A DNA stretch of 64,000 bases from Apiospora phragmitis (GCA_038363925.1 JAQQWL010000005.1:310001-374000); one strand, 5' to 3'. Counted from the stretch's first letter, positions 11,694-22,785 are shown. The notes: generated by a model not told the origin, from the sequence alone. A program made the numbers and translations.

Positions 11694-12288
11694 CTACACA
11701 GTCGTGGTGGTACCAGGCATCAGCATCGTCGGGAAGGGAATGCCCAGGTATTTAGTGAATATGTAGCTGCCGTAGCAGGTCATGACCAAGCTCTCCGTCG
11801 AGGTCGACGTGACGGCGGGCGCCGTGATGGTCGCCGCCGTGACGCCGCCGTCGCTGCACGCGCTATAGTACGCCTCGTACGAGTCGCAGTACGCCGAGGC
11901 GTAGACCGGGATCCCCGTGGACCGCACCGTCGCGGTCCCGTCCAGGCCCGTGGCCGTGACGCCGGCGCCGTGGGTGAACGTCCGCTTCGCGAGCGGGGAC
12001 GGGCTGGTGGTCGTGACAACGACCGTCTCCGTTGTGGTATAGGACGTAGTGGTGGTGTAGTATTCAGTGGCAGTAGTTAAGCTACGCAGATGATAATTAG
12101 TCACGTTGGTGGCTTGTTGGCGAATGGGAGGGAGGTCATTGCAGCGGCTGGCTCGTTGGTGGGGATTTTACGAAGATAAACTTACCTTGCGGGTGGCGTT
12201 ACGGTCCATGTGATCAAGGCCGAGCAATCAGCCAGACGAACCGCAAGGCCCGGCGATCCTGTCGTAGCTAAAACACCGGCGGAATATA
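11694..12288 (-). pseudogene. 5'-truncated paralogue of the secreted Ser/Thr-rich protein
   Basis: The fragment contains exons equivalent to exons 2 and 3 of the gene at 49,125-50,098. Exon 2 is 12,288-12,186, the intron 12,185-12,082 (GTAAGT donor, CTAAT branch point, GCGTAG acceptor) and exon 3 12,081-11,694. Splicing is in phase and joins TVTPPA to SLTTATEYY. Conserved parts of exon 3 include YASAYCDSYE, SACSDGG and CYGSYIFTKYLGIPFPTML. Similarity to the other copy stops at about 12,288, right at the exon 2 border, where a P450 fragment begins on the other strand. The signal-peptide exon is therefore absent and no ATG is available. Exon 2 keeps TGG (Trp) where the other copy has TAG. The two exon 3 products are roughly 65 percent identical by eye. 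Confidence 0.65.
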
Positions 12289-12289
12289 T

Positions 12290-12612
12290 GGGGCGAGGAT
12301 GCAGACGAGTTCGAGCCGGAGCGGTTCTTGAAGGAGGGAAAGTTCGACCTGGAGGTAAAGAAGAAACTGCGAGTCTTTGGCTTATTCGGCACGATATGTC
12401 CCGGGAGGTTCCTTGCGACAAACATGGCCATTTCACCAGCCATCCGGTTGTTTTCAACCCTTGACATAAGCCCCCGGCAGGAAGAAGAATTCGTGCTGCC
12501 AAAGGAACGCAAGGACACGGTTGTGGGTATGGCAGCACCCGATCGGGAAGTCGTTATGAGGATCACGAGGCGGGCGTCCACTAAAAGCATGATTATGACA
12601 TGGAAATCGTAA
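12290..12612 (+). pseudogene. Cytochrome P450 C-terminal fragment
   Basis: The frame begins WGEDADEFEPERFL, the segment after the K-helix in fungal P450s, and reaches the heme-binding loop FGLFGTICPGRFLATNMAI. The cysteine ligand and CPGRFLA are present. The preceding loop normally reads FGxGxRxC, but here the conserved Arg is lost and the spacing residues are changed, so this is not a functional heme site. The fragment then continues with a plausible P450 tail to a TAA at 12,610-12,612. Everything upstream (about 400 residues with the I-helix and ExxR) is missing. It is fused to the breakpoint of the duplicated Ser/Thr-rich fragment at about 12,289. Confidence 0.8.
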
Positions 12613-12880
12613 TATATTCAATCCTTTCCATCTTATTTTGATTGACCCATGGAACCAATTACCAACTGTTTCAACACGGCCATCGCAGTGACGAAGTTAT
12701 AAAAGCCAGTTTCAATGCTATTGACCTTTTTTCCACACACACTAGAAAGGAGGACGCTCAGCCATAATCTGCTTCTCTCTTACCGTCAAGCATGACATTC
12801 TCAATGGATGACTCATTCATTTTATTACCTGGAAGCATAGGTAAGGATATAGACACAAGAACTCATAACAAGATGAGAAG
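12613..12880. other. Spacer between P450 and permease remnants
   Basis: No conserved gene was seen. A short frame at about 12,791 (MTFSMDDSFILLPGSI) ends at a GTAAG-like donor. It could be a stray first exon but has nothing to join to. Confidence 0.4.
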
Positions 12881-14265
12881 CTACTGACGGTCATCGCGCC
12901 TTTGAAGTAGAACGGCAGCCGTCAGGGTCATTCCGGCGCATACGATCAGGCCGGCCGTGATGGAGTTTCCCACCAGAAAGCGCGGGGCATAGGTGGTGTT
13001 GTATGTGACCAGGGCTATCCAGGCATTGAAAGCGTAGCTACGAAACCAGTATTAGCAATGGGACCTGCTTCCCTATCAGGAAGAGATCAAAACCGTGGCT
13101 TCTTACGCGATGGAATTTATTATTCCTAGGATGAACTTGCGCTCGAGGTTGTCCCGGCACAATATTCATTCACCATGGTCTAGATGAGTTTCAGAGAATT
13201 ATTAGCCTACACCGCGTTGAGCTTTGGTCTAGGGAGCGACTTCCTGACTTACAAGGAAGATGGGTCCTGGCCCCTGTGCGAAGCTGGAAAGTCCTATCAG
13301 CATAGAGACCAACACAGGCAGGAGAGGGCACACTTACCCGGTCATGTAGAATGAGGCCCATTCAAGCCCAAATGGTACGCCATCCCATATCGCTAGGTTC
13401 ATGGCCGCGAAGAAGCAAACAGTAAGAGAGAAGTACACAATCGGTGCTCGTATCTGAAGGCCGTCGCTCACCCAGCCATAAGCGAGGGTAGTGACAATGG
13501 TGACGGCGTTGGTTACGGTCGGGAAATTGTTGATTGTGGTACCGTATAGCTGTTGGTATCAGTACTTGGGGGATAACTTACAAGTAAATAGGAGAGGCAA
13601 TACGCACCGATTGAGGCTTTTCAGCCAAAGGTTCATGTACGTCCCGATGTTCTCGCTGCAGATGAAGAACCTGAATGCAATTAGATTCCACTACCGGTAC
13701 CATGGGGGTCTGGCCGGTACTCGCGTGTAGTAGGCAGTATACACCCAGAAATGCCACTTTCCAAGGATGCGTTTCAGCCCAGCCAGTGTGAAAGGCTCAT
13801 CCAGCTGCTTCCCCACTCGCTTCATGCGATCCAAGGCCAGTTGCTTCTCCTCGGGCGTAAGCCACCGAACTCTTGTGTTGCTTGGCAAATCGGGCAGGGC
13901 GTAGTAGGCTGTCAAGCGTGTTAGCATGGTTAGCCCTAGATGTCATCTACAATTACTTACCCCATATGGCCATTGGCAGAGTAATGATGCCGTCGAAGCT
14001 GAATAACCATCGCCATCCGGATAGGCCTCCAACTCCGTTCATACCCGTATATAGTGCTGCTTGCTGACCGAATGTTAGTTGTTTTCATCTTATTCAGATT
14101 CTTGCTGAAATAGGCCAATCCAGCCCAAGTCGAGATGTAGAAATCGATTTTCGAGATGAATCGGCGTTCCTCGGGGCTTCTGTCCAACGAATCCCAGACC
14201 AGTTCTCGAAACCGTCTGCGATCTGATTTCTTTTCATTACAGCCATCAACTACGCCTGAAGTCAC
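12881..14265 (-). pseudogene. Allantoate permease-like MFS transporter, internally deleted
   Basis: The minus strand encodes recognisable blocks of the anion:cation symporter (Dal5/allantoate permease) family in the right order: SPEERRFISKIDFYISTWAG and AYFSKNLNK at the first transmembrane helix, then [94 protein letters not shown] and YAFNAWIALVTYNTTYAPRF. It ends in a stop at 12,881-12,883. Introns with good borders remain, for example about 13,963-13,912. Between SKNLNK and the GWRW block about 140 residues (helices 2-5) are missing in one step, with a frame change. The nominal start is GTG, so the N-terminus is also lost. The family imports allantoate, ureidosuccinate or related organic anions; this copy cannot be functional. 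Confidence 0.85.
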
Positions 14266-14704
14266 GGGGCTTGTGGGGTTTCTTTGCTAGGTGTTTCCAT
14301 AGTCTCGAGTGTAAGAAGCACTGCAGATTGGTTCCCTATCCGACCAGGAGAAACTATGAAGATCAAGAAAGGATCAGGTCTCTTCTTCTTTCGCTCTGGC
14401 CTCCCACGCCGTATCGAGGCCGCCTCCCGGACAGCCGGCTACTTATTGGAGTAGATGGCATGGTTCTAACCCCGCACGGCTTTAGATACGAATCGTTTAA
14501 CTGACTGAAAATGAGACTGTTCAACATCCTGGAATCATCTGGCATTCTGTTGAACCGCCGCCATGTCGTCTCGAACTTCGAAGCCACTGGGCCCTCACGA
14601 GTATCCCCAAGAGACTCGGGAACAATGTAAGCTTTAATGGCCACTCCAATTGGTGACCCCTGAAGTAACAGTCTTACTGATGAGACGTGAAAGTGCAATA
14701 TGCG
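14266..14704. other. Spacer between divergent remnants
   Basis: Divergent intergenic region between the permease (minus strand) and oxygenase (plus strand) remnants. The ancestral promoters of both would lie here. No conserved frame was recognised. Confidence 0.5.
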
Positions 14705-15660
14705 AACCTCGAGGCCCTTCAAATTTCCAAGATGGAGCCTCCAGGAGGAAAGGCGGCTCTAGCGAAACAAGTCCTATCCTTCATCAACACGAATGGTCCG
14801 TGAGTAATCGATATGATTATGTGGCTTACTTTAGCTAAAACGACAATCCATCCAAAGGCTTCTTTCTGGTCACCGGTCACGGGTTCTCCGATGAAAAGAT
14901 CCGAAGACAGTATGCGCTCTGTCGTGACGTCTTCGAACTGCCCCTGGAAGAGCGACGCAGATGCGCCTGCGACACCGCCAAGGGCGACTTCCGGGGCTAC
15001 AAGGAGCGCCAACGACCGGGACAATGTGGAGATGTACAACATCCCCAAGTTCACCCCGGCGCACGAACGGCCCCATCCTCAGCTCATCCTCGACCACCTC
15101 GACTAGATCCGGGACTTATAGTGCCGGATCCACGACCGCCTGCTCCTGCCCCTGCTCCGACTACAACACATTGACGTTCCTGTTCCACCAGCCCGTCGCG
15201 TCGCTACAGGTCCAAACGCCCGAGGGCCAGTGGCGGTACGGCCGGTCGCGGCCCGAGGCTGTCGTCGTCAATATCGCCGACGCGCTCGAGTTCTTCAGCG
15301 GCGGGTACCTCAAGAGCACCATCCACCGCGTCGTGCGGCGGCCGCCGGACCAGGCCGACAGGCCGCGCCTTAGTTTGATTTACTTTGCGCGGCCCGAGGC
15401 TAATGTCACTCTTAAGCCGGTGTCAAGTCCGTTGTTACAGCAGCTTGGGCTGCAGAGCCAGACGGAGACGTTCACGCATGACGTCACGGCTGAAGGTAAG
15501 CGGGATCTGCAGAATCACTTGTCTGCTATGCTGACCACAAGAAAAATTTATAGAATGGGCGCGGGCAAGGATTGCGAAAGATCACAAGTTCAGAGTGGGT
15601 GAGGTCGCGACAAGAGAAGGCGAAATTATTGCCGGCGTCAGGCAGAAGTGCTATGCGTGA
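14705..15660 (+). pseudogene. 2-oxoglutarate/Fe(II) oxygenase (isopenicillin N synthase-like) remnant
   Basis: The order of blocks matches fungal 2OG-Fe(II) oxygenases. The N-terminal NLEALQISKMEPPGGKAALA is followed by a GTGAGT intron (about 14,811-14,868), then GFFLVTGHGFSDEKIRRQYA, VFELPLEERRR, DFRGYKE, a frame change to NVEMYNIPKF, then two in-frame stops at about 15,105 and 15,118. A deletion of roughly 100 residues joins this to DYNTLTFLFHQPVASLQVQT, VVVNIADALEFFSGGYLKST and IHRVV. A last intron (15,496-15,553) leads to EWARARIAKDHKFRVGEV and a stop at 15,658-15,660. The metal-binding HxD is damaged: the Asp is present but His is lost at the deletion. The distal His (STIHRVV) is kept. 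The family oxidises small molecules, often in secondary metabolism. Confidence 0.8.
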
Positions 15661-15967
15661 GCTTTTGGGGAGTTATGAATCGTACTGGGTGGTTGGCTTG
15701 TTATAATGCTTCCAGTGGGGAAAGTGAGATACGGGATCTCCTACTGTACATTTGTATCTTCACGGAATGGAAGCCAAACTTGCCCAAGAACTATGTTACT
15801 CATTTAGTACCGCTGAACCACTCCCGAACTGTGTGCAAGGCCACCTCGATTTTAAAACTAATATCAATCGAGAAAATAAGTGAGAGGAACTGAACCTATG
15901 ACCCTGTATGTTTATAATTACTATATTAAAACTAATATAATATAAACTTAAACCTTATTTTACTTAA
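15661..15967. other. 3' flank of the oxygenase remnant, no gene
   Basis: GC content falls from gene-like to AT-rich over about 250 bases. Nothing recognisable is encoded. Confidence 0.5.
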
Positions 15968-15981
15968 CCCCCCCCCCCCCC
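15968..15981. repeat. C14 homopolymer at the AT/GC border
   Basis: Fourteen consecutive C lie inside otherwise AT-rich DNA at the right border of the gene graveyard. The length may be unreliable in the assembly. Confidence 0.9.
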
Positions 15982-16590
15982 TCTTTTATTAATTACTTTT
16001 TAAAAGTATTAAAATATAATAATAGAAATATATTTTATAATTAATTATTAATAATATAATAGCGGTTTTAATATATAATAACTTAAGAATTATAATATTT
16101 AATTTATTTTTAAAAAAAAAGAATTATTTTAATAATTTAAGCGATATAAAACCCTTTAAATTAAATAAGTAAAAGAGTTATTATAAAAATATATAACGTT
16201 CTTAAGGTATTTTATATTATTAAATTTATACTTAAACTTTATAATACGAAATTTAATATTTATAATATAAATTAAACTAGATTAAAAACGAGGTACTTTA
16301 TAAATATATAATTAATATAAATACTCGTGTAATATTTTTTAATATTAATAATATAAAAGATATAATTAATTTCTTTTTAAAATCGCGCGGCTTTAAGCGC
16401 GTTAATAATATTAAGTTTAACGATTTATTAATCGTAATTTAAATTTTAAAATAAATATAAACTATTATTATAATTATTAAAAAGCTTTTTATAAAATTTT
16501 AAACGTTATTTTTAATTAGTTTAAATTAATTATATATATTAAACGAACTACGATATTTTTAATAAAAATATATATAATTTCGACGAGACT
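15982..16590. other. RIP-mutated AT-rich DNA
   Basis: About 0.6 kb of strongly AT-rich DNA with no frame and no repeat partner found in the window. Confidence 0.6.
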
Positions 16591-17010
16591 AGGGTTATAA
16601 CCTAGCCTGACCATGCGACATAGACCTACTTCCGACACGGCTCTACGATGCCCCGGAACATGTACGAGACCCAGCACAAGCCAGCCCCACCCAGTCAGCG
16701 CTTACGACCTACTAACGATGACGGACCCACCCGCCGGGGGCACGATGACGGTCATCAGGGGAAAGGCATGGGACCGACCAACGACGACAGCACCAGGCGG
16801 CTAGTACGAACTGGACAGCCTGGTCTGGACAGCCAGAACGGCACGGCCAGAGATGGGTGACTAACTTAGGTCACGTGATGTATCTGGAGATCTGGGGGAG
16901 ATCCGCAGATCCAGGACGAGGAAGGATTTGGAGAATCTGGGCAGATCCGACAGATCTTCGAATTAGTGAAGGAGAGACGAGATATATAACGATGGACATT
17001 CCTTATATAT
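16591..17010. other. GC-balanced island that escaped RIP
   Basis: This 0.4-kb stretch has normal base composition between two strongly RIP-mutated blocks. It has no convincing protein: the two overlapping frames of 63 and 70 codons look like low-complexity noise. Features visible are a CACGTG hexamer at about 16,872, several GATCTG/AGATCC-type repeats at about 16,888-16,960, and TATATAAC at about 16,982. This arrangement would fit a solo LTR or promoter fragment of a single-copy retrotransposon, but no matching second copy exists in the window. Confidence 0.4.
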
Positions 17011-17150
17011 TTTATATTAATACTTTTTATTTTAATAATTAATTTAAGTATAATTTAACTTATTAATAAAGTAAATAGTTTTAATAATATTATTATATAA
17101 ATCTCTTCGCTCGATTATTTTTATTATTACTTTAAAAATTAAAAATACTA

Positions 17151-19070
17151 AGCTAGTTAATAGTGCTACGATCACCTTATATAACGGCGACCCTAAAAAC
17201 TAATAACAATACTACATAATAATAATACGAATAATTTAATTAAAAATTAATATAAAATCTTAAAAACACCGTTTTAATCTCGAAACGCTTCTATAATACT
17301 TTTAATTTTAAATTTAAAGTTAGATTTAATTATAACGGCTTTCGACGCTAACGATAAAAGAGTAACAGCTTAAGGTTCTAATATAACGCTATTTATTTCT
17401 TTTTTAATTATTATAGTATCTCGTATACGCGTAAATTTCTAATTAGGGTTAAGTATTACTTTTTTCCTCTTTTTACCTCTTTCTTTTTTTAAATTACCTT
17501 TTAAAACTAACTTCTCGTGCTCTAATTAGCCGATCTAGCCGTTCAAAATATTTAAACTCTTTTAAAGCTTCCGGAACAAAACCTGGCGCGTCGCGCTATT
17601 AAAAATAATATTATTATTATTAAACGTATCCGCTAACTCTTTAATTTAACGACTAATTATAAATATTAATAACGCTATAGAGGAGAATTGTTTATCGAAA
17701 ACGTTAAGGGGAGGCTTAAATAATCCTACCTCTACCTAGTCTTCTATTCTCCGGTTCTGGCTATTAAAGGGCTTATTAATATCGCGAAAGAATATATTAA
17801 TCACGGCCTAGCCGCTAATTATTATATACGGCTAAAAAATAAACCTTTTAACTAGCTCGTAATATCGAAAAAAGTTTTTCTTATTTATATTTATATTATT
17901 AAGCCTTATATAATATAAGGTTATTTTTTAATAATAAATATCTTTTAATATATTAAAAAAATTAAAACTTAAAGGTTATAATAAGTATAACGAGTATACC
18001 GGAAAAAAAAGCTATATTTTATATTTTAAATACGTTATAATAAAATCTTTACTTACGTAGCTAGCGTAATTATTTAAGATAATAAACCGTTATTAATCCT
18101 CGTTTTTAAGCTTTATATAAAAGATAAAAACCTTATTTAACTATACTAAGGCTAGCTCCTTATTAGTTTAGCCTTTAAAGGATACCGTAAAAACCTAATC
18201 CTTTATAATATCCGTTAGCGAGTCCTCCTCCTCTAAAAACTATTATTATTAAACTTATTAACCTTTAAGTATAATAAAAAAAGGCAAAGCTCGGCTTAAA
18301 ACGTTATTATATTCGACCATAAAAGCCTATTCTTAATTAAAAGAGTTTATAACTAATATCTTTTTTATTCTAATAAATTTAATAATTATTATATTTATTT
18401 TATAGCCGAGCTAATTATCGATCTTATCGATATTAAACCGAAACTCCGGAGAGATCGATTTTAAAATAGATCTTTAAGCCGCTTAAAAAACTCGATAATT
18501 TTTTTTACGAAAGTTACATTAAGCTTTAAGAAATCCATCCTTTTAAAAAAAGTAATATTAATAAATAAATAGCGAGTAATAAATCTTTTAACCTAGTACT
18601 TACTAAATATTATATTAATCCCGTTAATTTAAATAATCCGTTAGGCGAATATTCGAAAAATAACGTACGCCGGTAAACAGCCTAGATCATATTACGCAAG
18701 GTACTAAGTCACGATCTAAAACTTTTCCGCTATTATTTAGGTTTAGAAGGACATATTCCGTTATTTTATAGTCTTACGGCCGTAAATCCGAGTCCTTAAA
18801 GTTATTTTAAAAATATTATACTTCTCGGCGGCTTATTTTATTAACGAGCTATTTATAACATCTTAAATCGCGCGTTATAATACTAACTCGTTAAGTTTAC
18901 GGCCTATCGAAAAGAGGAAAAAAAAAAGACGATAGTATTATTTAATTAATTATAAATTAAAAGCTAACTAGTTTATATACTAATTTATATATGGTACTAT
19001 TAGGGGCTATTTAAATTTAGGGGTCGCCGTTGCATGGGGTGACCGTAGCACCGTCAGCTGGCTTATTATT
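17151..19070 (-). mobile_element. TIR transposon family A, copy 2 (RIP-mutated, complete ends)
   Basis: Both terminal inverted repeats are visible. The left end TAAGCTAGTTAATAGTGCTA is followed by CGATCACC; the right end, read on the minus strand, is TAAGCCAGCTGACGGTGCTA followed by CGGTCACC. The repeat continues for about 45 bases to ACGGCGACCC. The 1.9-kb interior is the inverted counterpart of 151-2,043. The right end is less RIP-altered than the left, so it gives the best view of the ancestral TIR. No transposase frame survives. The flanking bases do not show an unambiguous target duplication. Confidence 0.75.
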
Positions 19071-19462
19071 TATTATATCGATAAGGCGCTTTTTTTATCG
19101 CACGTTTAAATAATTTCTCGTATTATTAATATAAACTTAACTACGTTTTATTAAGTTCCTTTTAAAACTTAATTAACGTTCGTTATAACTAGATTTATAA
19201 TAAGTATAACTAAATTAATACTTATTATAATACACGTCGATTAATATAAGAAAGTGAAATTAGTTTAACTTAATAATTAAAAATAATCGACGGCTATTAA
19301 GTATATTAATTTAAAAGGCTAATATGTTTTATTATTTTTAATTATTTGAAGTTAATATTATTTTATAAACTAAGCTTACGAATATAATTTATTAAGCGAT
19401 TAAATAATTAAATTAAATATTTCTATAAATATATTAAGTTATAAATAAAGGGTTATTATTAT
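19071..19462. other. RIP-mutated AT-rich DNA
   Basis: AT-rich spacer between family A copy 2 and the TRIM-like element. No gene or repeat partner was recognised. Confidence 0.6.
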
Positions 19463-19943
19463 TATTATAATACGTTTAAATTAATTATTACGCTATAAAG
19501 TAAAAGCTTCGAAAATAACTAGACGGTCATTTTTATTTAATTCTACGCCTTAAATACTACCCCGCGGGGGGCCAACCCGCCGATCGTAATATTATACCTC
19601 CTCTCTAAGGGTATACCCTTATACTTAAGGCGATAAACTCTTAATAACCGTATAATTTATTTAAGCTCGGTATAAAGAAACCTTAAAGCTTCTATATAAA
19701 GAATCAATCCGTATAAGGCCTTGCTTATTTATTAGCGATTTTATTTAAATAATTAAAGAAAGCTCTTATTCGATAAATATAAAAATCGAACCTATATCTC
19801 TTATTTAATAAATATATTATAATACGTTTAAATTAATTATTACGCTATAAAATAAAAGCTTTAGAAATAACTAAACGGTTATTTTTATTTAATTCTACGC
19901 CTTAAGTGATACCTCGCGGGGGACTAACCCGCCGATCGTAATA
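19463..19943 (-). mobile_element. TRIM-like miniature LTR element F, copy 2
   Basis: An inverted copy of 6,962-7,455. The two direct repeats (19,463-19,591 and 19,815-19,943) are again exactly 129 bases each, with the same borders (GTAATA at the right, TATTATAATA at the left on the plus strand). Flanks read ATTAT (19,458-19,462) and ATTAC (19,944-19,948), a 5-base target duplication with one C-to-T difference. The core is 223 bases, slightly shorter than in copy 1, and non-coding. Confidence 0.85.
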
Positions 19944-20749
19944 ATTACGTTTTTATTTTTAACGGCTATAAAAGCTATACTTTAACGTAATTCGAAGAAT
20001 ATTATAAAAACAATAATATTATTACGTTTAGTATATTTCTTTAGTTATTTTACCTACGTTAATTATTAAATATAATACTTTATTTATAATTAAAGCGAAT
20101 ATATTTAAAAGAAATCGAGTTAGTTATTAAAGTAATAATAAATTATATTATAAAGTTAAAGTTTCTTATTATTTTAAGGCCGCGTATTTTATTATTTTTA
20201 TAAAAATAAATATGAAATTTATATTTAATATATTTAATTTAATACCTCATTATTTAAATAAAGTAATTAATAAACTAAATATATGATTTTAAACGCTTAT
20301 AATTATTTCGTTATATTTAAAAGTAATTAATACTTATAGCTTTTAAACGTTATTTAACTTTAAATAAATAATTAAACATTTTTCTTCTATTAAAAATAAA
20401 GTTATTATTTATTAAAAGAACTTTTCGATATTAATTTTAAATATTATAAATTAAATAATAAAGAGTATAAATAAAATAACTTATAAAATAACTTTTATAT
20501 ATAATTAAATATGCATGTTAAAAAAAGTTAATTTAACTTTTTTAAAGCGTTAAAAAAAGTTAATTTAACTTTTTTAAAGCGTTAAAAAAATCGCGAGTTT
20601 AATTTAAAAAAGCCCTTATTATTAAAATTTTTTAAAAGATATAAAATAAAAGGTAAAAAAAAGCGTTTAATAACTAATAAAAGCGAAAATAAAAGTTCGT
20701 TAAAGTAAAGCGCGACTAATAAAAAGCGTTGCGATATTTACGACGAGAT
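19944..20749. other. RIP-mutated AT-rich DNA with a small tandem repeat
   Basis: No gene. The only structure is the 32-base tandem repeat at 20,517-20,590, listed separately. Confidence 0.6.
20517..20590. repeat. Tandem 32-bp near-palindromic repeat
   Basis: Two identical 32-base units (20,517-20,548 and 20,549-20,580) and the start of a third. Each unit contains AAAAAAGTTAATTTAACTTT, a near-perfect palindrome that could form a hairpin or cruciform. The two units are identical although the surrounding DNA is RIP-mutated, so the duplication probably post-dates mutation. Confidence 0.8.
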
Positions 20750-22780
20750 AAGTTATAATATATATATATGCGAAAAGAATATATTAAATGGGCTCTCGTA
20801 CGTACGGTGTTTCCGGTTTTAATCGGGGTTTAATCGTTCTTATTTTATTATTTATATTTATTTTTAATATGAGTTACGAGGGGTATCGTATGCCCCTCTT
20901 AATAAAATAAGAAAAGGGTTTATATGCGTAGGTATGTAATACTTTTTTTAAAGTAATATAAAAAACCTTAGTTCCTGCTATTTTAATATTAATAGTTTTT
21001 ATTTTAATAATAAACTTAGGTAGCTCCTTTTTTTAAAACGAGTCTTCCCTTTATAAGGGTTTCGTACGGATGGGTTATATTAATCCGGTATTCGGTGCCT
21101 ATTTGAGCCGTATAGGTGATATTATACTTTCTTAATATTAATTTAGTTAGGTGGTAGGTCTTTTAGTAATAATAGTAATAGGGAAAATTATTATACGTTA
21201 ACGTATATTATTTTTTTATTATTAATTAAAAGTAATAATAGTAGTAAAAGTAGTGATAATAGTAGGGGCGTTATTGTATATCGCGATACGTTATACCTTG
21301 TTAAGGAAGAAGATATTTCTCTCTTTTTCCTCTTTTTTTACTCGCCGTATAAGTTTAGTTTCTTAACGTACGCTTTTACGCGTACGGTTAACCTATTAGT
21401 TAATATTAGTTATTTAAGGGCTTTATTTAGAAATTTCTTAGTAAAGGCGTTTGCGGGGTTATTTCGGCTATTGACTTAATAAATTTTTAAGATCTCTTTT
21501 TTTTTTATACGATTTTTAGAGCGATATAATATTAATTATTAGTTTTTTTTCGTTCGTCGTTCCTAGTTTAATTAAGTATTCGTAAAGTGATCTCGAGTTT
21601 ATATAAAGGATTATTAGTATTTTTTAAAATTCGAAGCTTTGTACGATTTTTTTTAATGTGGTATTAAGTGCGATACCGTTATTAATATTAGAAATTATGC
21701 CGTATAGTTCGTTAGTTAATACGTTTCGAATAATTCTTTTATATTTCGTTAAGTTTTAATAAATAATATTATTTTAGATTTCGAATTAGTCCTTTATATG
21801 GTTAAGTTTTTAGCCTAGGATAATTAGGTATCCGAGCTAGGACGTTAAATCTTTATTATTTACGAAGGAACCGTTAGTAAAGATATATATTTTTATATGG
21901 TAAAGATTAAGCGGGATATATTTTAGGCCGCGTATTTAATTCTAGATTTATTAATTAATCTATATATTTAGGTTTTTAATATCCTTATTTTTTAAAGTTT
22001 ATATTTAAGCGGTAATAAATAGGTTGTACGCTGTTTTTAATTAATAAATAGATACGAGATATACCCTTTTCGTACGTTAAAAAACGTATTATTAATTTTT
22101 ATCGATAACTTTCGAGTTAATAAGTTTTAATTAGTTAACTTATCCTTTTTATTCGAAAAGGATATCGTACGATTTTAATTAAATTTTGCTTCCGTTAAAC
22201 TCGATCGGCGTGTTTTCGGTTAGGATATTTTTTAGCTTCGTATAGAATTATTCCTTTGCTAGTTTTTTTTTTCTTTTTTAAAAAAAAGAGTTATAACGAA
22301 GCTGAACGTATCGTCGGTTTATATTATTATAATACCGAAGGTATTCGGCTTTTTTGTAATAAATAATAAGTAAGCGTTATATATTAATACGGTTATTTTT
22401 AAATTTTATTCGTAATAATTATAATACGTTTTAAATTAATAAAGTTTTAACTTTACTAATCTATATAGGGGTAATACGATTTAAAATAGCGTTCCTTTGA
22501 GGTATTAAGTTTTTAGCTTTACCGGTAAGCGTACGTAAATTAGTCGGTTTAATTTATTATGCGACTAAGTATACGCCTGTGTAATATCGCGTAGCTCGCT
22601 TTATATATTAAAGTCTCGGATTAGGGTTAGTCCGAGGGTTAAAAGGAGTTTTTAGCTTATCCGCTAGATTATTAATAACTAGGTTAAAATAGTCTCCTTT
22701 TCTATATCTCCGTAGTTCTATATTACGAGCTTAAACTTCTCGTATAGCTTTATAGTTTTACCTTTAATCTCTTATACGAG

Positions 22781-22785
22781 CTGTG
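22781..22785. repeat. Left target-site duplication of element B
   Basis: CTGTG at 22,781-22,785 pairs with CCGTG at 30,461-30,465. The one difference is C-to-T, the RIP change. A five-base duplication is normal for Ty3/gypsy integration. Confidence 0.7.

Noticed and set aside
12210..12464. Plus-strand frame crossing the duplicated fragment into the P450 remnant
   Set aside because: The part before 12,288 is open in both copies, which was considered as evidence for a gene on that strand. The minus-strand reading has phased splice sites in both copies and joins to exon 3, so it is preferred.
16613..16860. Overlapping frames of 63 and 70 codons in the GC island
   Set aside because: Composition is low-complexity Thr/Pro/Gly with no motif, and both frames read through the same repeats, as expected by chance in GC-rich DNA.
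19561..19943. GC-rich repeats considered as a CRISPR-like or satellite array
   Set aside because: Only two units are present and they are the terminal repeats of the miniature LTR element, with target duplications at the outer ends.
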